Below, in pieces: positions 1 through 11,843 of a stretch of DNA of 64,000 bases. The DNA is taken from NCBI RefSeq assembly GCF_021018895.1, contig NC_079384.1, positions 20,119,140 to 20,183,139 of the forward strand, given 5' to 3'. Position 1 is the stretch's first letter, and each line of letters starts with the position of its first letter. Both the position numbers and the translations under genes were made by a program. Origin of the DNA: Seriola aureovittata (lineage: Eukaryota > Chordata > Actinopteri > Carangiformes > Carangidae). The notes beneath the pieces are model-generated. The model ran no database searches. It was not told where the DNA came from and worked only from the letters and a program-made list of their open reading frames with translations.

Positions 1-1439
1 TATTTTAATTATAATTTTCTAATTATGTTAAACTGCATCGTTCATATTTGCCTGTTTAGGCTCAGTGGCTGCAGTGTTTTAGCGCCCTCTACTGTCATCG
101 TGGAAAAACATTAATTCACCTGCTTAATGTGGTGTTGACATTTGGAGTTAAACAGTATAGGCAGGTTTAAAGAGGTGGGAAAATAGGTAATAATAGATTA
201 TGAATTTTTATGACTTTGAAAATGACAGACAAAGAGAGTGAAACGCAGCCCCTGGTTCAGATTTCACTCTCAGTCCTTCAGTGGCTGTAATAATCTGTCA
301 GATGTTTTATTTTCCACCTCATTTGACAGTAAAGTTGGATTCTACTCATCTCTGTTATTTAACTTTGTTCATTAACTTGTTGTTTCAGTTCTGAGTCTTT
401 GTGTTTCCAGTGTGGTGGAGAAATAATCAGGTATGAGGATTTTAAAGTCAGAGGATTAGGACCTCTGGACTCCTCTGTGTGTTTCTGATGTTCTCTCTGT
501 TAGTGTGGAAACAGACATACAGCTGGTGTCCTCTCACGTTCTGCTCCATTGTCTCAGCAAATAATAGATTTCCAGGCAACAGAGGCAGCCAAGTGACAGC
601 GCAGAGACAGAGACATCCCCGTGTTGTGCTTGTCTTCGTCCTGTCGCTCAGGCGGCCGATGGAAAATCCTCCCAGCGGCCCTCAGTGTGTGTGTTTACCC
701 TGCTGCTGTAAAACAGAGGAATAGCTGTGTTTTGTTGTTGTGGGAGGTCTCGCTGCCGGGCAGAGAGGACGCAGCAGCTGGTGGACAGATAGCAGCACAG
801 CTCTGTATTATGCAGGACGGTGTCGCTTCATCACAGCTGTTGCAGCTCATTATGAACCTGCTGAGACCTCCTGGGACTCTCCTCTTACTTTTTCACCTGG
901 ACCTGCGTCCATATGATGTAGAGTCCCTCTGTCTGTCCATCCATCTGTTTCCTCATGTGTCCCTCACATTTGTCCAGATCAACCAGTTATCTCTCATTCA
1001 GAAAAACTTCATATGCACATTTTCTTTCGCTGAGTTTGTTTAAAGTTTGTGATAAATTTGGATGGAAATCTTCCTTGTGATTCCTTCTGAAGTATGAAAA
1101 ACAAGTTTTTAAATGTTCAATGAAGTATTTAAGCTTTCCTCGTTATCTTAGTTTTAAACCTAAGAAATCACCTACATTAACATTTTCTCGATACAGCTTC
1201 ATCTTTGTGCAGTTGCAGAAAACGCGTGAATGGTCATCCTCCATGACATGTTGTAGTTTTCTAACAGCTGTGGTTTGAAATATTTGCCTTCAGAAAATAC
1301 CTACACGTTATCATGTATAGGTTTTCTGCGTTAGGCAAATAATTCAGGTAACGTACCAAGGTTATAAATCTGCAAAACTTAATTCAAACTCTTGATGATA
1401 TATAAAAGATATGACATTTACATTATTAAGTGTAAGGTG
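1..1439. other. No gene seen
   Basis: AT-rich unique-looking DNA. Short open frames at 479-1043 have no domain and no convincing splice framing. Confidence 0.5.
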
Positions 1440-1960
1440 GTTATAATAGTGCCACATCTTTTTTATTCATCTATTTATTTATTTTTGCACAATTTAAAAT
1501 ACACAGGAAATGACAAAGACAAAAACAAATAGCATACAGTACAGGGAGAGCCAAAAAGCCTAATGGGCTTATTTAAAGCCTCCACTTAAGTCATTTTGAA
1601 ATAACACAAAAAATATAGAAATACAAAATGACATACAAGAAAAAAACGTGAAAAAAATCATGAGAAACTAATAGATTCAATGTATATATAATAAAATCAA
1701 CAGCAATAATAATAATATCAAAATAAGAGCAGAAAATGTGTGAATGTGATGTCTATGCAATATAGAAAAACTAATAAAAACTAATACATGGACAATATTA
1801 CACTGGGAAAAAACAGTCATAAAACAGAAGTTAAATTGTCTTTTAAGCATCTTTTGTAATATTTTATAGAAGAACAGTTCTTTGCCATGTGGAGAAAGAC
1901 ATTCCATCATTTTATACCCCTAAATCTTATTGAAAATTGACCTCTCCTAGTGAGACGCTA
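1440..1960 (-). repeat. Probable LINE 3' remnant or AT-rich dispersed repeat
   Basis: AT-rich sequence with AGGGAGAGCCAAAAAGCCTA and ATGGGCTTATTTAAAGCCTC near 1543-1580, followed by A-rich DNA. It resembles 3' ends of fish LINEs read on the minus strand. No RT sequence remains, so the class is uncertain. Confidence 0.45.
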
Positions 1961-2094
1961 TCGTTCAGATTTGGGTGTGTTTTATCTCTTAGTTAGATTT
2001 TTACTGCTGCAGATGTTGGTGCTGACCGAGTCATCACTTTGTCACAGCTTTTCACTGTCGGAAAAAATAGAACGTTGTGAGGACACCGGTTCCT

Positions 2095-2515
2095 TACACC
2101 ATAGCTGTGTCCCAGTTCAGGGGTCGCATCCTTCAGAGGACGTGGTCGACGAAGGCGTGGTCCATCGTAGACCGTGAAGGCAGAAACCGAAAGCAGACAG
2201 CCTGGTCTGCGGAGGATTTCCTCTTTTTATCAGCAGCTATTCCCTCCCTTACTATCTCTATATCTCAAAGCGTGGCTCCTGTTGCCTAGCAACCTAAACA
2301 ACACATAATTTTATTTCATTAAAACATATTGTTTTAACGCCCTTGGTTTTAACAGTTGTACTGTTAGCTGTTGTACTGAGCTGAAACTCAATAATCTTGG
2401 GATCGTTTGGGCCAACAGGTGGATCCTTCATTGTCCAGGAAAAGAAGGAAGCATTTGAGAGAGCCTTCAAAATGAGACAGTTTAGTCACGCCTCTGAGTG
2501 CAGCCTCTGACTAAT
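2095..2515. mobile_element. MITE-like dispersed element
   Basis: It begins CATAGCTGTGTCCCAGTTCA, followed by GTCGCATCCTTCAGAGGACG, and ends GAAGGAAGCATTTGAGAG...GCCTCTGACTAATG. The first and last parts are loosely inverted (CATCCTTC versus GAAGGAAGCA). It contains GCTCCTGTTGCCTAGCAACC. It matches my memory of a dispersed nonautonomous DNA element in fish. No coding sequence is present. Confidence 0.55.
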
Positions 2516-3016
2516 GTGGACCCTGTGTTCTCATGTGTTCTCCTCTGTGTCCTGCACAAAGTCGGTCTCCAAAAGACGATCATTTAATAATCTTGTTGTG
2601 AATCGTTCCTTAAAATCTGAAGCCTGAACACCAGGAGTTCGTACGCATTTCCTTTGTGAAGTCGATAAATGACTTTTATTTCTAGTGTTAAATATGTCAA
2701 AACTGATTTCATACTGTGAGCCGCTTCACATGTTCAGTGATGCTCCTGTCATGTGGACTGGGCAGCTGTTCGTCTCCTTAGCTCCAGCAGGGGGTGAGCT
2801 CCTCCTCTCTTCACCTCATCTCTGTCAGGACTCTCCTGCTGTTTTCTGATTCTGCCAATAAGGTTCAGTAAATAAATGATTCCTGCCCGCATCACTTTTC
2901 TCTGAGCGGAGGTTAAAGCTTTAAAATCTGGAGTGGAAAGTTTGAGGTTTGACAATTTAATCAGGCTGACTCTGAGCCACCAGCTGTCTCCCTCCCTCTC
3001 ACTTCACCTCCTCCAT

Positions 3017-3079
<63 letters not shown>

Positions 3080-4099
3080 TTGAGCTGCTGGCTGACGGCG
3101 CTGATGCAGATAGATACTGTGAAACATATGATTAATCATCAAAAAGCTGAAGAGGATGACTTCGGAGAAAAGCTGTGACTGACTGTGTGTGTGAGAGAGA
3201 GACACACGACTTGGCAGAGGCAATCTTCTCATGGCTGAAGAGGCGGTTGTTGTTCTTGATCTTTTCAGTAGATATTGTGGCCCTGGTTCTCGGACAAGTA
3301 CATTTCCATAGAATTCAGACCATCGGCTCATCTCTGCCACAGGCTAAAAAACACTCGCTCCTGTCCGAGAAAACACTGCCTGGATTTAGACATAATGGAG
3401 TTATGATTCTAGTTTCAACCGAACTAAACTTCCTAAAACTTTTCTGGATTGTGACCCTTTTAAGCAAATCAACGGCCAGGCATGAACTCTGCTCATAGGC
3501 TGATTCTGTCTACAAGCTGCAGGCAGTTTAATTGAAGAGTGATGGTGAAGTATAAGGTATATTATATATACTTCATTATCAATTATTCATCTCCTTACTT
3601 AACCACTTCATCTGTGAGACTCTTCTTTTTTTTTCATCCAAAACCAACCAGATAAACCAGCGTCTCTCAGCTCCTCTGCAGAGTCTCTTTACTTCAGCTG
3701 CTAAAAGTTAATTACGATAAAAACAAAAGCTCTTATTTTGTTTTTCTTGCCGCTTTCCTGTATTTCACTTTGTCTATGCAGCGTTTCAAAACAACATCCA
3801 GACAAATGGTGGCGAAAAAAAGTGTTTTTGTCATGTCACAGTAAACGCCTTCCTCTGCTTCCATATTACAATTCTTTTACTGTTAAGCACAAGCAGGAAG
3901 TAAGGAGTAACAGCAGCATCATCAAACACATCAGGATTAGCTAACTGCAGCAAATAAGAGCAGGAAATCAGTACATCACATTTTATTTCAAAATGAAAGA
4001 AATATTAGGGAAAAGTGTCAAAACCTGAACTGAACTAAAACTTTTTTTTTTATTCTTGTGAATCATCTCAACAACTACTCAGGTTTCTCTGGTGACCTC
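2516..4099. other. No gene seen; one microsatellite
   Basis: Apart from the (CA)n at 3019-3074 and a T-run at 3624, nothing is recognised. Frames here are short and lack domains. Confidence 0.5.
3019..3074 (+). repeat. (CA)n microsatellite
   Basis: Fifty-six bp of pure CA repeat. Confidence 0.97.
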
Positions 4100-4575
4100 T
4101 TGATGGGCTCCAGGCCAATACCTATTACATATATGTGAATACAGTTTGGAGAGGAATTACAGGAAATGTTAGATACAGCACAAACAGTTCAATGTGCATG
4201 ATTTACTTTCATTGACTTTTACTTTGACATGATTCTTAACACATTTGAAAAACAGTGTTGTCAGTAAATTAGCTCAGTTTGAATCTGTTTCGGTAAAATG
4301 CTGTGACACTTAGAAACTGGACTTTATAATGCAGGTTCTCAAGATTTGTTAATACACAAATTGAAAAAAAAAAAAAAATTTAATAAATGAAACCTGATAG
4401 AAATTGGAACCATTTTATACATTCACATATATGTCTAGCACATACAAATCTGTATGTTTGTGTATGTGGCTTATATTGTAGATCCTACTAATCTACATAT
4501 ATCCAGAGGATGTATATGTGTTATGATAATATAGGTTACATATATGGCAACATCACTCTTGATATAGAGTCATGT
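4100..4575 (+). repeat. Family C repeat copy, shorter
   Basis: It contains GAAACCTGATAGAAATTGGA near 4388, GCTTATATTGTAGATCCTAC near 4470 and CATATATCCAGAGGATGTAT near 4495, matching the copies at 50.9 and 59.9 kb. It lacks the central part seen at 51120-51340. No ORF is present. Confidence 0.7.
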
Positions 4576-5898
4576 CATATTTCTTTTTGGTTTCTTTTTA
4601 CTTTGTGACTGAAACAAGTAGCTGCTGATTCATTTTCTATTGATGTATTTTATCCTATTGATGAAAAAACGTTTCAGCCTTTTATGTTCTGTCCATAAAA
4701 TAAAATCTCAGTCGCCATTTTACCTTCATTTACTTTGCAAGTGTTCGAATACTAAACCTGAATCTGAAACCTGAAGGGGTTTGGTAAAGGTTCAGATTTT
4801 ATAGGATGTGATTAAACCACAGACCTAATTAGATACATGTTTCGACTGAAGGAGAAGTGATAGATTGATCCGAGAGTGGCCAGGTCAATGGATCATTAGT
4901 GACACAGGAGGGGACGCGAGGTGAAAAGATGGCTGTAACCAGGCGTCTGTTTACTGTCATCTGGGGCATATGGAATAGAAATACATGTTCCATACATAGA
5001 GTCCAGTACAGGAGGGATTTGTGTATGTGTCCTGTTTACTCATACATTTTTCTCAGGCCGTAGCCGCCGTCTTTGTACACTAACACTCACAAACACTTAC
5101 ACAGTGGTGTATTTAGCAGCCGTACTCCCGCGGGGCTAATCATATCAGGGCACAAGTCAAGCAAGTCTTTCTGAACATCCATTAAGCTGCTTCGCTGCAC
5201 CAAATCCTCCATGAATCACCCCACCATGAAATATTAGCTCCATAAATTCAGCCTGCCATCTTATTAAGCCTAATCCCTTAAAAAAACACGGCGTGGAGCG
5301 GATGATTGGTGCCTCTGCCCCCACCGCCGCCGACGCCACCACCTCCCCCCACCACCTCCCCCCACCTCAGGAGTGTGTGTCCGCATGATATGAGAGGACT
5401 GCATAAACAAATGTGAAGGGCTGCAGTCGCACACTCAACGTTTCCTGACGTTTTACTGCACACTGGAAGAAATCCTGAGCAGTGAATTTCACTCAGGTAA
5501 AACTCCTGGTAAAGAAGAAGTTTAAGTTATGAATGTTTTCATTAACAATTAATCTGCCAAACATTCTAATAAATTATTTTTTAAAAGCTCCCAGAACCAC
5601 AGATGACATTTTCAGGTTTCATTTGTCCAATCACAACACTTTTAATTTTAATTTACAATAATATAAAACATACAAGCAGCAAAACTCTCACTGGAGAATC
5701 TGCAGCCACTAAATGTTTGATCAGTTTCATTGATGTTATTGAAAACCCACCCCAAGCTGTTAAAAACACTTGATGCAATGATGGAAATGATGATGATGCA
5801 ACATTAAATATTTAATTATCAAACTTTCTTTGATCAATAAACATATTAATTCAAATAAATTTAACTAACTCCATTCTTACAGTATATCTGTATTTGTT
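4576..5898. other. No gene seen; possible conserved noncoding block
   Basis: The stretch 5040-5310 is more GC-balanced and less repetitive than its flanks, with AATCATATCAGGGCACAAGT and CCATTAAGCTGCTTCGCTGC. It may be a noncoding element. A CCACC-rich run follows at 5318-5368. Confidence 0.4.
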
Positions 5899-6082
5899 CA
5901 TGTAGCTAAAGTATGTTCACTACTTGCTCACGTGTTAAGTTGTTAATGTAGCTAAGGTATGCAAACTTTTTACTAATATGTTAACTCCTTCATGTCGCAA
6001 AGGTATGCTAACTCCTTGCTTGTATGTGGACTTGTTCATGTAGCTAACGTATGCATGCAAAGAGTTGGTTTGTGATGTCCTA
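5899..6082 (+). repeat. 46-bp minisatellite, four copies
   Basis: Copies of a CATGTAGCTAAAGTATG-like start occur at 5899, 5945, 5991 and 6037, exactly 46 bp apart, each followed by diverged ACT/TTAACTCCTT-type sequence. The last copy is cut short by unrelated DNA. Confidence 0.85.
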
Positions 6083-6617
6083 AAAGTCTGTGTTGCCACA
6101 GAGCAGATGATAAAATGTTTTCATTGAGGTCACAACATGGCCGTTCCTCTGATGCCACCATCATGACAAACTTAACACGTTTTGCCCCGCTAGTGGTGAG
6201 AACCTAAGAACATACGTGTTTCCACTGCAGCTGTGGTCTGCTCATCGCAGTCTGGACTGACTTAGTGAGCGATAGCTGTGCCGTATTGATCCCCATGCCA
6301 GTCAGGTTGTCACTCACCCAGTGGGCGAGCCTGCCAACCAGTGCTCAAAGGTGCCAGAACCGGCAGCCGCTGCCAGGAGGGATGGCTCAGCCTCCCCTGT
6401 TTGGAGGCTCCTTGCCTGGCCATGAATGCTGGCATTGCTGCACTAATTAACCCGGGGAGAGGCCAACAAGCTCGCTACAGTTCAGCCTCTGACAAATATC
6501 AAAATAAAGCCTTGTTCAAATTAGCAAGGTGAAGTGAGAAGTAGTGGGGCAGGAGGGGGGCCGGGAGGCCGGGGGGGCTGAGACTCAGCTGTCTGCGGTC
6601 AGACTCGATAGGTCCGT

Positions 6618-6649
<32 letters not shown>

Positions 6650-7818
6650 AGTGTGGTGAGTGTACCTGAGAGAGCGAGGTTATATTAGTTCAAATTAGTG
6701 GTACAGTGGTGAAGCTTGCCAGGTAGATCAACTGTGTGTGTATGTGTGGTAATATTTATGTTAGAGAGCAAGGTTCTATTACTTCACATTAGAAGAGTGA
6801 CTGAGGGTGAAGCACCGATCTGACTGAAGCTGGTTATTTTCACTGCAATATTCGGCACAGGGCAAAAGTCACAAATAGTTTTTATTTCTCAGTGAACATC
6901 ATCCAAAACAATAAAGAGTAAAAACCTGAATCAGATCAGGATTTGCTGTGACCCCCCCCCCCCCCCCCCCCCCTTTGCCTTTCAACCAGCTCCAGTTCTC
7001 CTCAGTACACCTGTTCACAGTTCTTCAGGTTCTTGTCACGTAGGTTGTTCCAGCTTCTTGGAGAACCTGCTCATTGACCTGCTGCAGGATGGATCTGGAC
7101 CAGTCAGACTTTATACTGTATGTGCACTGACTGTTCCCTCTTACCTGTGCACATACTGTATATATGTGTAGAAATAAAAACAAGTGTGGCCTTGGTTCTC
7201 ATGATGATCTACACATGTCTGTTCTCTGAAGGAGGACGGAGTCTGGTAGATGTCTTTGCTCTGATGACTAACAGGCAGATTTGTCAGATTAATTCACTGG
7301 CTTTTATATTGTTTTGCTTCACATCATGAGAAAGAACACGTGGTTGCCTGAGATCTCTTTCATTTATAGACACTGACCTGATTTTACGTTCAATTAATTG
7401 GAGGTTCTGAAGGTAGACTAATTCAGGCTACAGAAGGCTGTATTTTCATGGGATCCTGTCAGATTGCTCAGGTCTTGTCAGCTGCAATCGGTAGTTTTCA
7501 GTCTAGAAATGTGGACTATGAAGGAGCCTGAGAGGATACACAGTTTGTTTGTCGGTTTATTGGTGTTAGCTGCTGCTTGAGTTTATGAAATCTTGAGTTA
7601 AAGATCGATCAACTTCGGCAGGTTAACCAGCCTTCATGAAGACTGTTCTCCAGGTGTAATCCAGCTGTCTGGTAATCTAGTGGGATCAGTCGTCAGATGT
7701 AGTCAGGTTCAGGTTCAGGTTTAGGTGTGTGTTCTTACATAAGGTCTGGTTCACAGTCGTGTCTCTGTGGACACACTCATTCCCTGAGGGACTCCAGTTA
7801 CTACTGAAATTAAGTCAT

Positions 7819-7857
<39 letters not shown>

Positions 7858-10800
7858 CTTTAGGGAACAGAGAGAAGGTGAAGTACTTACTGCTGCTTTA
7901 CTCAGGATTATTGTTGTGCTGAATTGTTGTGGTTCTGTTACAATAAGTACAGACTTGGTGAATCTGCTGCTGATACGATTTCTCTCTGAAATTTAAGTCC
8001 TGCTCACTGTCAATCAATATTCCACATTACTTGAAAGTAACTAAGAAATACATTAATTTAGTCAGTATGTCATAATGGCTAAAATCAATTCTGTCCTTTT
8101 AAATTTGTTTTTTTATTAAAACATAAAACGTTGCTCTTTTTTCAGGCAGAAAAAAAACCCCTCGTAAGTACAGTATAGGTACTTTCTTTACCATACACCA
8201 CACACATATATACACAAACACACACACCAACAGGAAAGGTTAGGTGTGTGGTGTCCAGTCCAGCCAATTACCCAGCAGCTTTAATTGAAGCCAGAGTCTG
8301 GACCTGTTCCGTTGCCCCGTCGTTTCCCAGCAGAGAGGACGTCCTCTGACATCAAAGCGTGGGCGTCCTCTCAGGGGCGGCTGAAGACGAACACGCCGGA
8401 CGCTTTGACATTCACAGAAATACCAGAAGAGCGAAGGAGGAAGTGAGGTCGGCGGCGGCAGGATGAAAGTTTGACTCAGCGTCAGGTCAGTGGAGACAAG
8501 AGGCTCCGCTCCTTTGTTCTCAGACTCCTGATGCAGGTGTGAGGGAACACTGTTCATCTATAGAAAAGCTAAACTGGAGAGGCAGAAGAATAAAACTGTA
8601 TTAACACCAAATATTTCATACAAAATGAGGAACATTAAAACAAAATCGTAGGAGAGTAGATTTAAAAAGCTATAATAACATTAGCAAACAGACAAAACAA
8701 CAAACTTAATAATAAAAGAATAGATAAAATGCAATAAAATACAACAATAAAAGAATAATGAAATCTCAGGGAAATGTATGTAAAAGTCAATGTATCTCCT
8801 CTCCTCAATAAGTTTTCTTCTCAAAAACACGTTGAAGGAGTGGGGGTGGTCCTTTACTCCAACCATTCGCAACATGTGCCTCCATTTTAAAGTGGTGCAA
8901 ACATTAGCATGACCTCAGACTAATGATGTGTGACTGTGTTGCTTTCAGTTGACTGGGTTCAGTTGTAGTGGAGGTAAAGACAGTACAGCTGAGTTTAGAG
9001 AGAAGCTAACTGTTTAGCATGTAGCGGTTAGCGCTGACTCAACACTCAGACTTATGAAAGCTGAGCAGAGCCTGATAAGCTGAGTGGGATTTGTCTTCTT
9101 TCTTCTGTCTTTTTATACCCCAGTATTGTTGAAGATCTAAAGAATCTAAGAATCAAACTTGATATTAGGCCATCTTGTTTTGTCTCCTCCATACCTGCAG
9201 GATTTGCGGTGGAGAACCTGTTGTGTGTTTAAACACAGTCACGACTCTGTGACTCTGTTGATGTTAATTTGAAATTCATTTTGTTTTTTAAACGCGTGTC
9301 TTTGGGAGTTGTATTTTTGATACTGCACAGGTTTAGTTGTCGTGTGTAAGTTGATAGTTTGTGCTGTGTGGTGTATCTGAGTGTGTGTGTTGCTGTTCTC
9401 TGGCAGCAGTGAGCAGTCAACAGATTTCTCCCTGTGGGTTGAGTGATAATCTCATCTGCAGGGGCCGGCGGGGGGCAAAGTATTGCTCTTCACCACAGAA
9501 TGAAAATGCCAAACCTTCCTGCTGCTGCTGTTATCACCACGCAGAAACGGCAGAGCGGAGTAAAGTCAATGAGCGCCATGCAGGACATTTCCACTAATCA
9601 CCACCTTTCTCCCACCTGCAGTCACTGTGAAGTGTCACACACCAGGCCTCCTGCACAGCTGCATCGCCATCGTAATAATAGAACATGTTGAGGAATCTGA
9701 ACGTGATCTATGAAAACACAGACGGTGACAGACAGTCCTGCTGGTTCCTGGAGAATGAGTCGTACCTGTCTGGGGAAATTAAAGCTTAATGAATTGTGAG
9801 TCAGATTAACGACGATTCTGTTCAAACCCATCATGTTGCTATCGAGTCACTTATGGGGGAAATTTGGTAAAAATGTCTGAACCTGGCGTCTGAACTGAAA
9901 CCTCAGAGGAAAGTGAAACCTGTAGTTGTGTAGGTTCGGACTCCTGTGTCTCAGAAACAAAGATGGAGGTAGAGTAGTGTTTTGGTGGAGGTTACGATAG
10001 ATGGATGAATTGAGGAAGTGTGAGACTTTGACCCTGGAGACTGCTGTCTGTCCAGGGTTCGACCATGTGAGGAACAGCAGTTGACGACATGGCGGTGACT
10101 TGCAGGAGGTGGAGGATCCCTGCAGGGCGGAGCTTTGTTTATGCATCCTCAGATGTTTCCACGGTCTCTGAGGTGAAGAGGAGGGAGGAGTGCCTTCGTG
10201 TACACATAGTAATTTTCCCTCGCAGTGTTGTCTCCAGTTGTCAAGGCGACGGAGTATTTTCACCCCAAGCTGCCCCATACCCTGCCACCCCTCTGTCGAA
10301 TCACACCAGCCCTCCCTCTCCCCGCTGCTTCCAGCCTCCTTCAGTTCCACATCAGAACTACATCAGTCTGTCCTTCAGTCTGAACGTGGAGGTTCATATT
10401 GAAAGTCTGCTGTTACACCACAGTACGCAGCCCAGACCCTCCATGTTCCTCCCACACACTGAAAGCACAGCAACTGTTTATGATGCGAGTGAGTGAGTGA
10501 GTGAGCTGGAACAGAGTCTATCACTGACATTAATAGTTTATATTCATATGTTAAGTCCTTTTATTTACATATTATTCACATATAGAGTTACGGTCAAGAT
10601 ATCAAAAATATATCTGTTTATTCACCTGTTTTCATTTCTTTCATCAAAAACAACCTCTGAAATATTGATTAAAACCCTTCTTATGAAACCTAGAGTTTAA
10701 CCATAGGATGTTTTTATATAATACAGACAAAGGATGAATGAAATAATCATAAACACCAGGACTGAGTGTTTCCACTTTGAACTGCAGTGAACCAATGACA

Positions 10801-11650
10801 GTCTCATAAAAAGACAGCCAGGGTTTCATACGTCACAAACCTAAGGAACCAGTCCTGTCAACTTGTGGGGACGGGGGCGGGGCTAAATAAACCTGAAACC
10901 TCGTCAGTACAGAGAGAGAGAGAGTTAGCATTCTCTAACACTGTTTCAGCCTCTAACACTGTGTCAGCCACTGCCAGTTACAAACTAACAAACAACATAA
11001 ACAAATAAAAGATGCTAACTGCGCTAACCATTCTGATCTGTCTGCTAGTCTCTGGTTCTGGTCTCAACAGACTCCTCATCTGAGTCTGGGTCTGACTGAG
11101 GCTCAAACATGTGGCAGAGTCTTGCAGATGTTTCCTCCTCTAACCATCTTGATACTCTCTGCTCTTTCAGCTGTCTGGGCGGGTCACAAGGCCTGATCCA
11201 GATTTCTCAACCAGGAAGTAAGAGTTGTTGTTATGAAACTAAATATGAAGCGTAGAGGATTTTTACAGAGTTCAGAACATATCTGGAGGAACTTGAAATA
11301 AAAACATGAAAAAAATCTAACAAACAGAAATTTGAGATTTTCACATGGTTTTACCGGAGCTGTACTAATGACCTCATCTCACTTTGTCTTCTTCTTCTGC
11401 AGTGGTTTACTGGCACTGACTGCTATTTCCTACGTTTAATAATACAATAGAATAAAGCAGCATTCCACTTCTGTTACATATATTTTCAAGATCTCTTTCT
11501 CTTTTTATCTCTAATGAAATAATTAAAAGACAAACTCAGAAAATCAGTAAAATAATCAGACCATGTTTCACCACCCTTAAGTTAGCGATCCCATGCATTA
11601 TACTCTGTTATCTCCAAAGGATTTAGAGTTAGGGTTGGTTGATTTCTGTA
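6083..11650. other. No gene seen; possible noncoding element and microsatellites
   Basis: 6260-6540 is GC-balanced, with GCACTAATTAACCCGGGGAG. Short CA/TG runs lie at 6617-6642 and 7819-7858, and a 23-bp C-run at 6953-6973. 8560-8880 looks like AT-rich LINE 3' sequence on the minus strand. 10080-10350 is GC-balanced and holds the longest open frames, without domains. Confidence 0.4.
11171..11217 (+). other. Candidate microexon bounded by good splice signals
   Basis: CTCTTTCAG|CTGTCTGGGC at the 5' side and CCAGGAA|GTAAGA at the 3' side enclose 47 nt. One frame reads LSGRVTRPDPDFSTRK and another CLGGSQGLIQISQPG. It could be an untranslated exon upstream of ankfn1, part of a noncoding RNA, or chance. 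Confidence 0.2.
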
Positions 11651-11843
11651 GAAACTACACTACCCATGAGCCTCAGCTTCTGTTGCTATGGAGAAGACAG
11701 TCAGGGCCGCCAATCCGAGTCAAACCAGAAGCTGAAAATTACCAGTTTCTACAAAGTGTAACCTGTGTCCTCAACAACAGAATTTAAAGCCCTGTGATTG
11801 GTTTATGTCAAACAGAGGTGCATCTTGGGAGTCGTAGTTGACT
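11651..11843 (-). repeat. Family D repeat with ZNF143-like ends
   Basis: It contains ACTACACTACCCATGAGCCT at one end and CATCTTGGGAGTCGTAGTTG at the other. The order is the reverse of the copies at 28155 and 34529. The ends resemble the ACTACAACTCCCAGAATGC-type ZNF143/THAP11 motif. A CCAAT-type TGATTGG lies inside. Confidence 0.72.

Noticed and set aside
9847..10350. 167-residue open frame on the minus strand, the longest in the window
   Set aside because: No domain, low-complexity composition, no splice or promoter framing, and it overlaps an equally long frame on the other strand.
10089..10496. 135-residue open frame on the plus strand
   Set aside because: Overlaps the minus-strand frame above; no family features and no splice signals.
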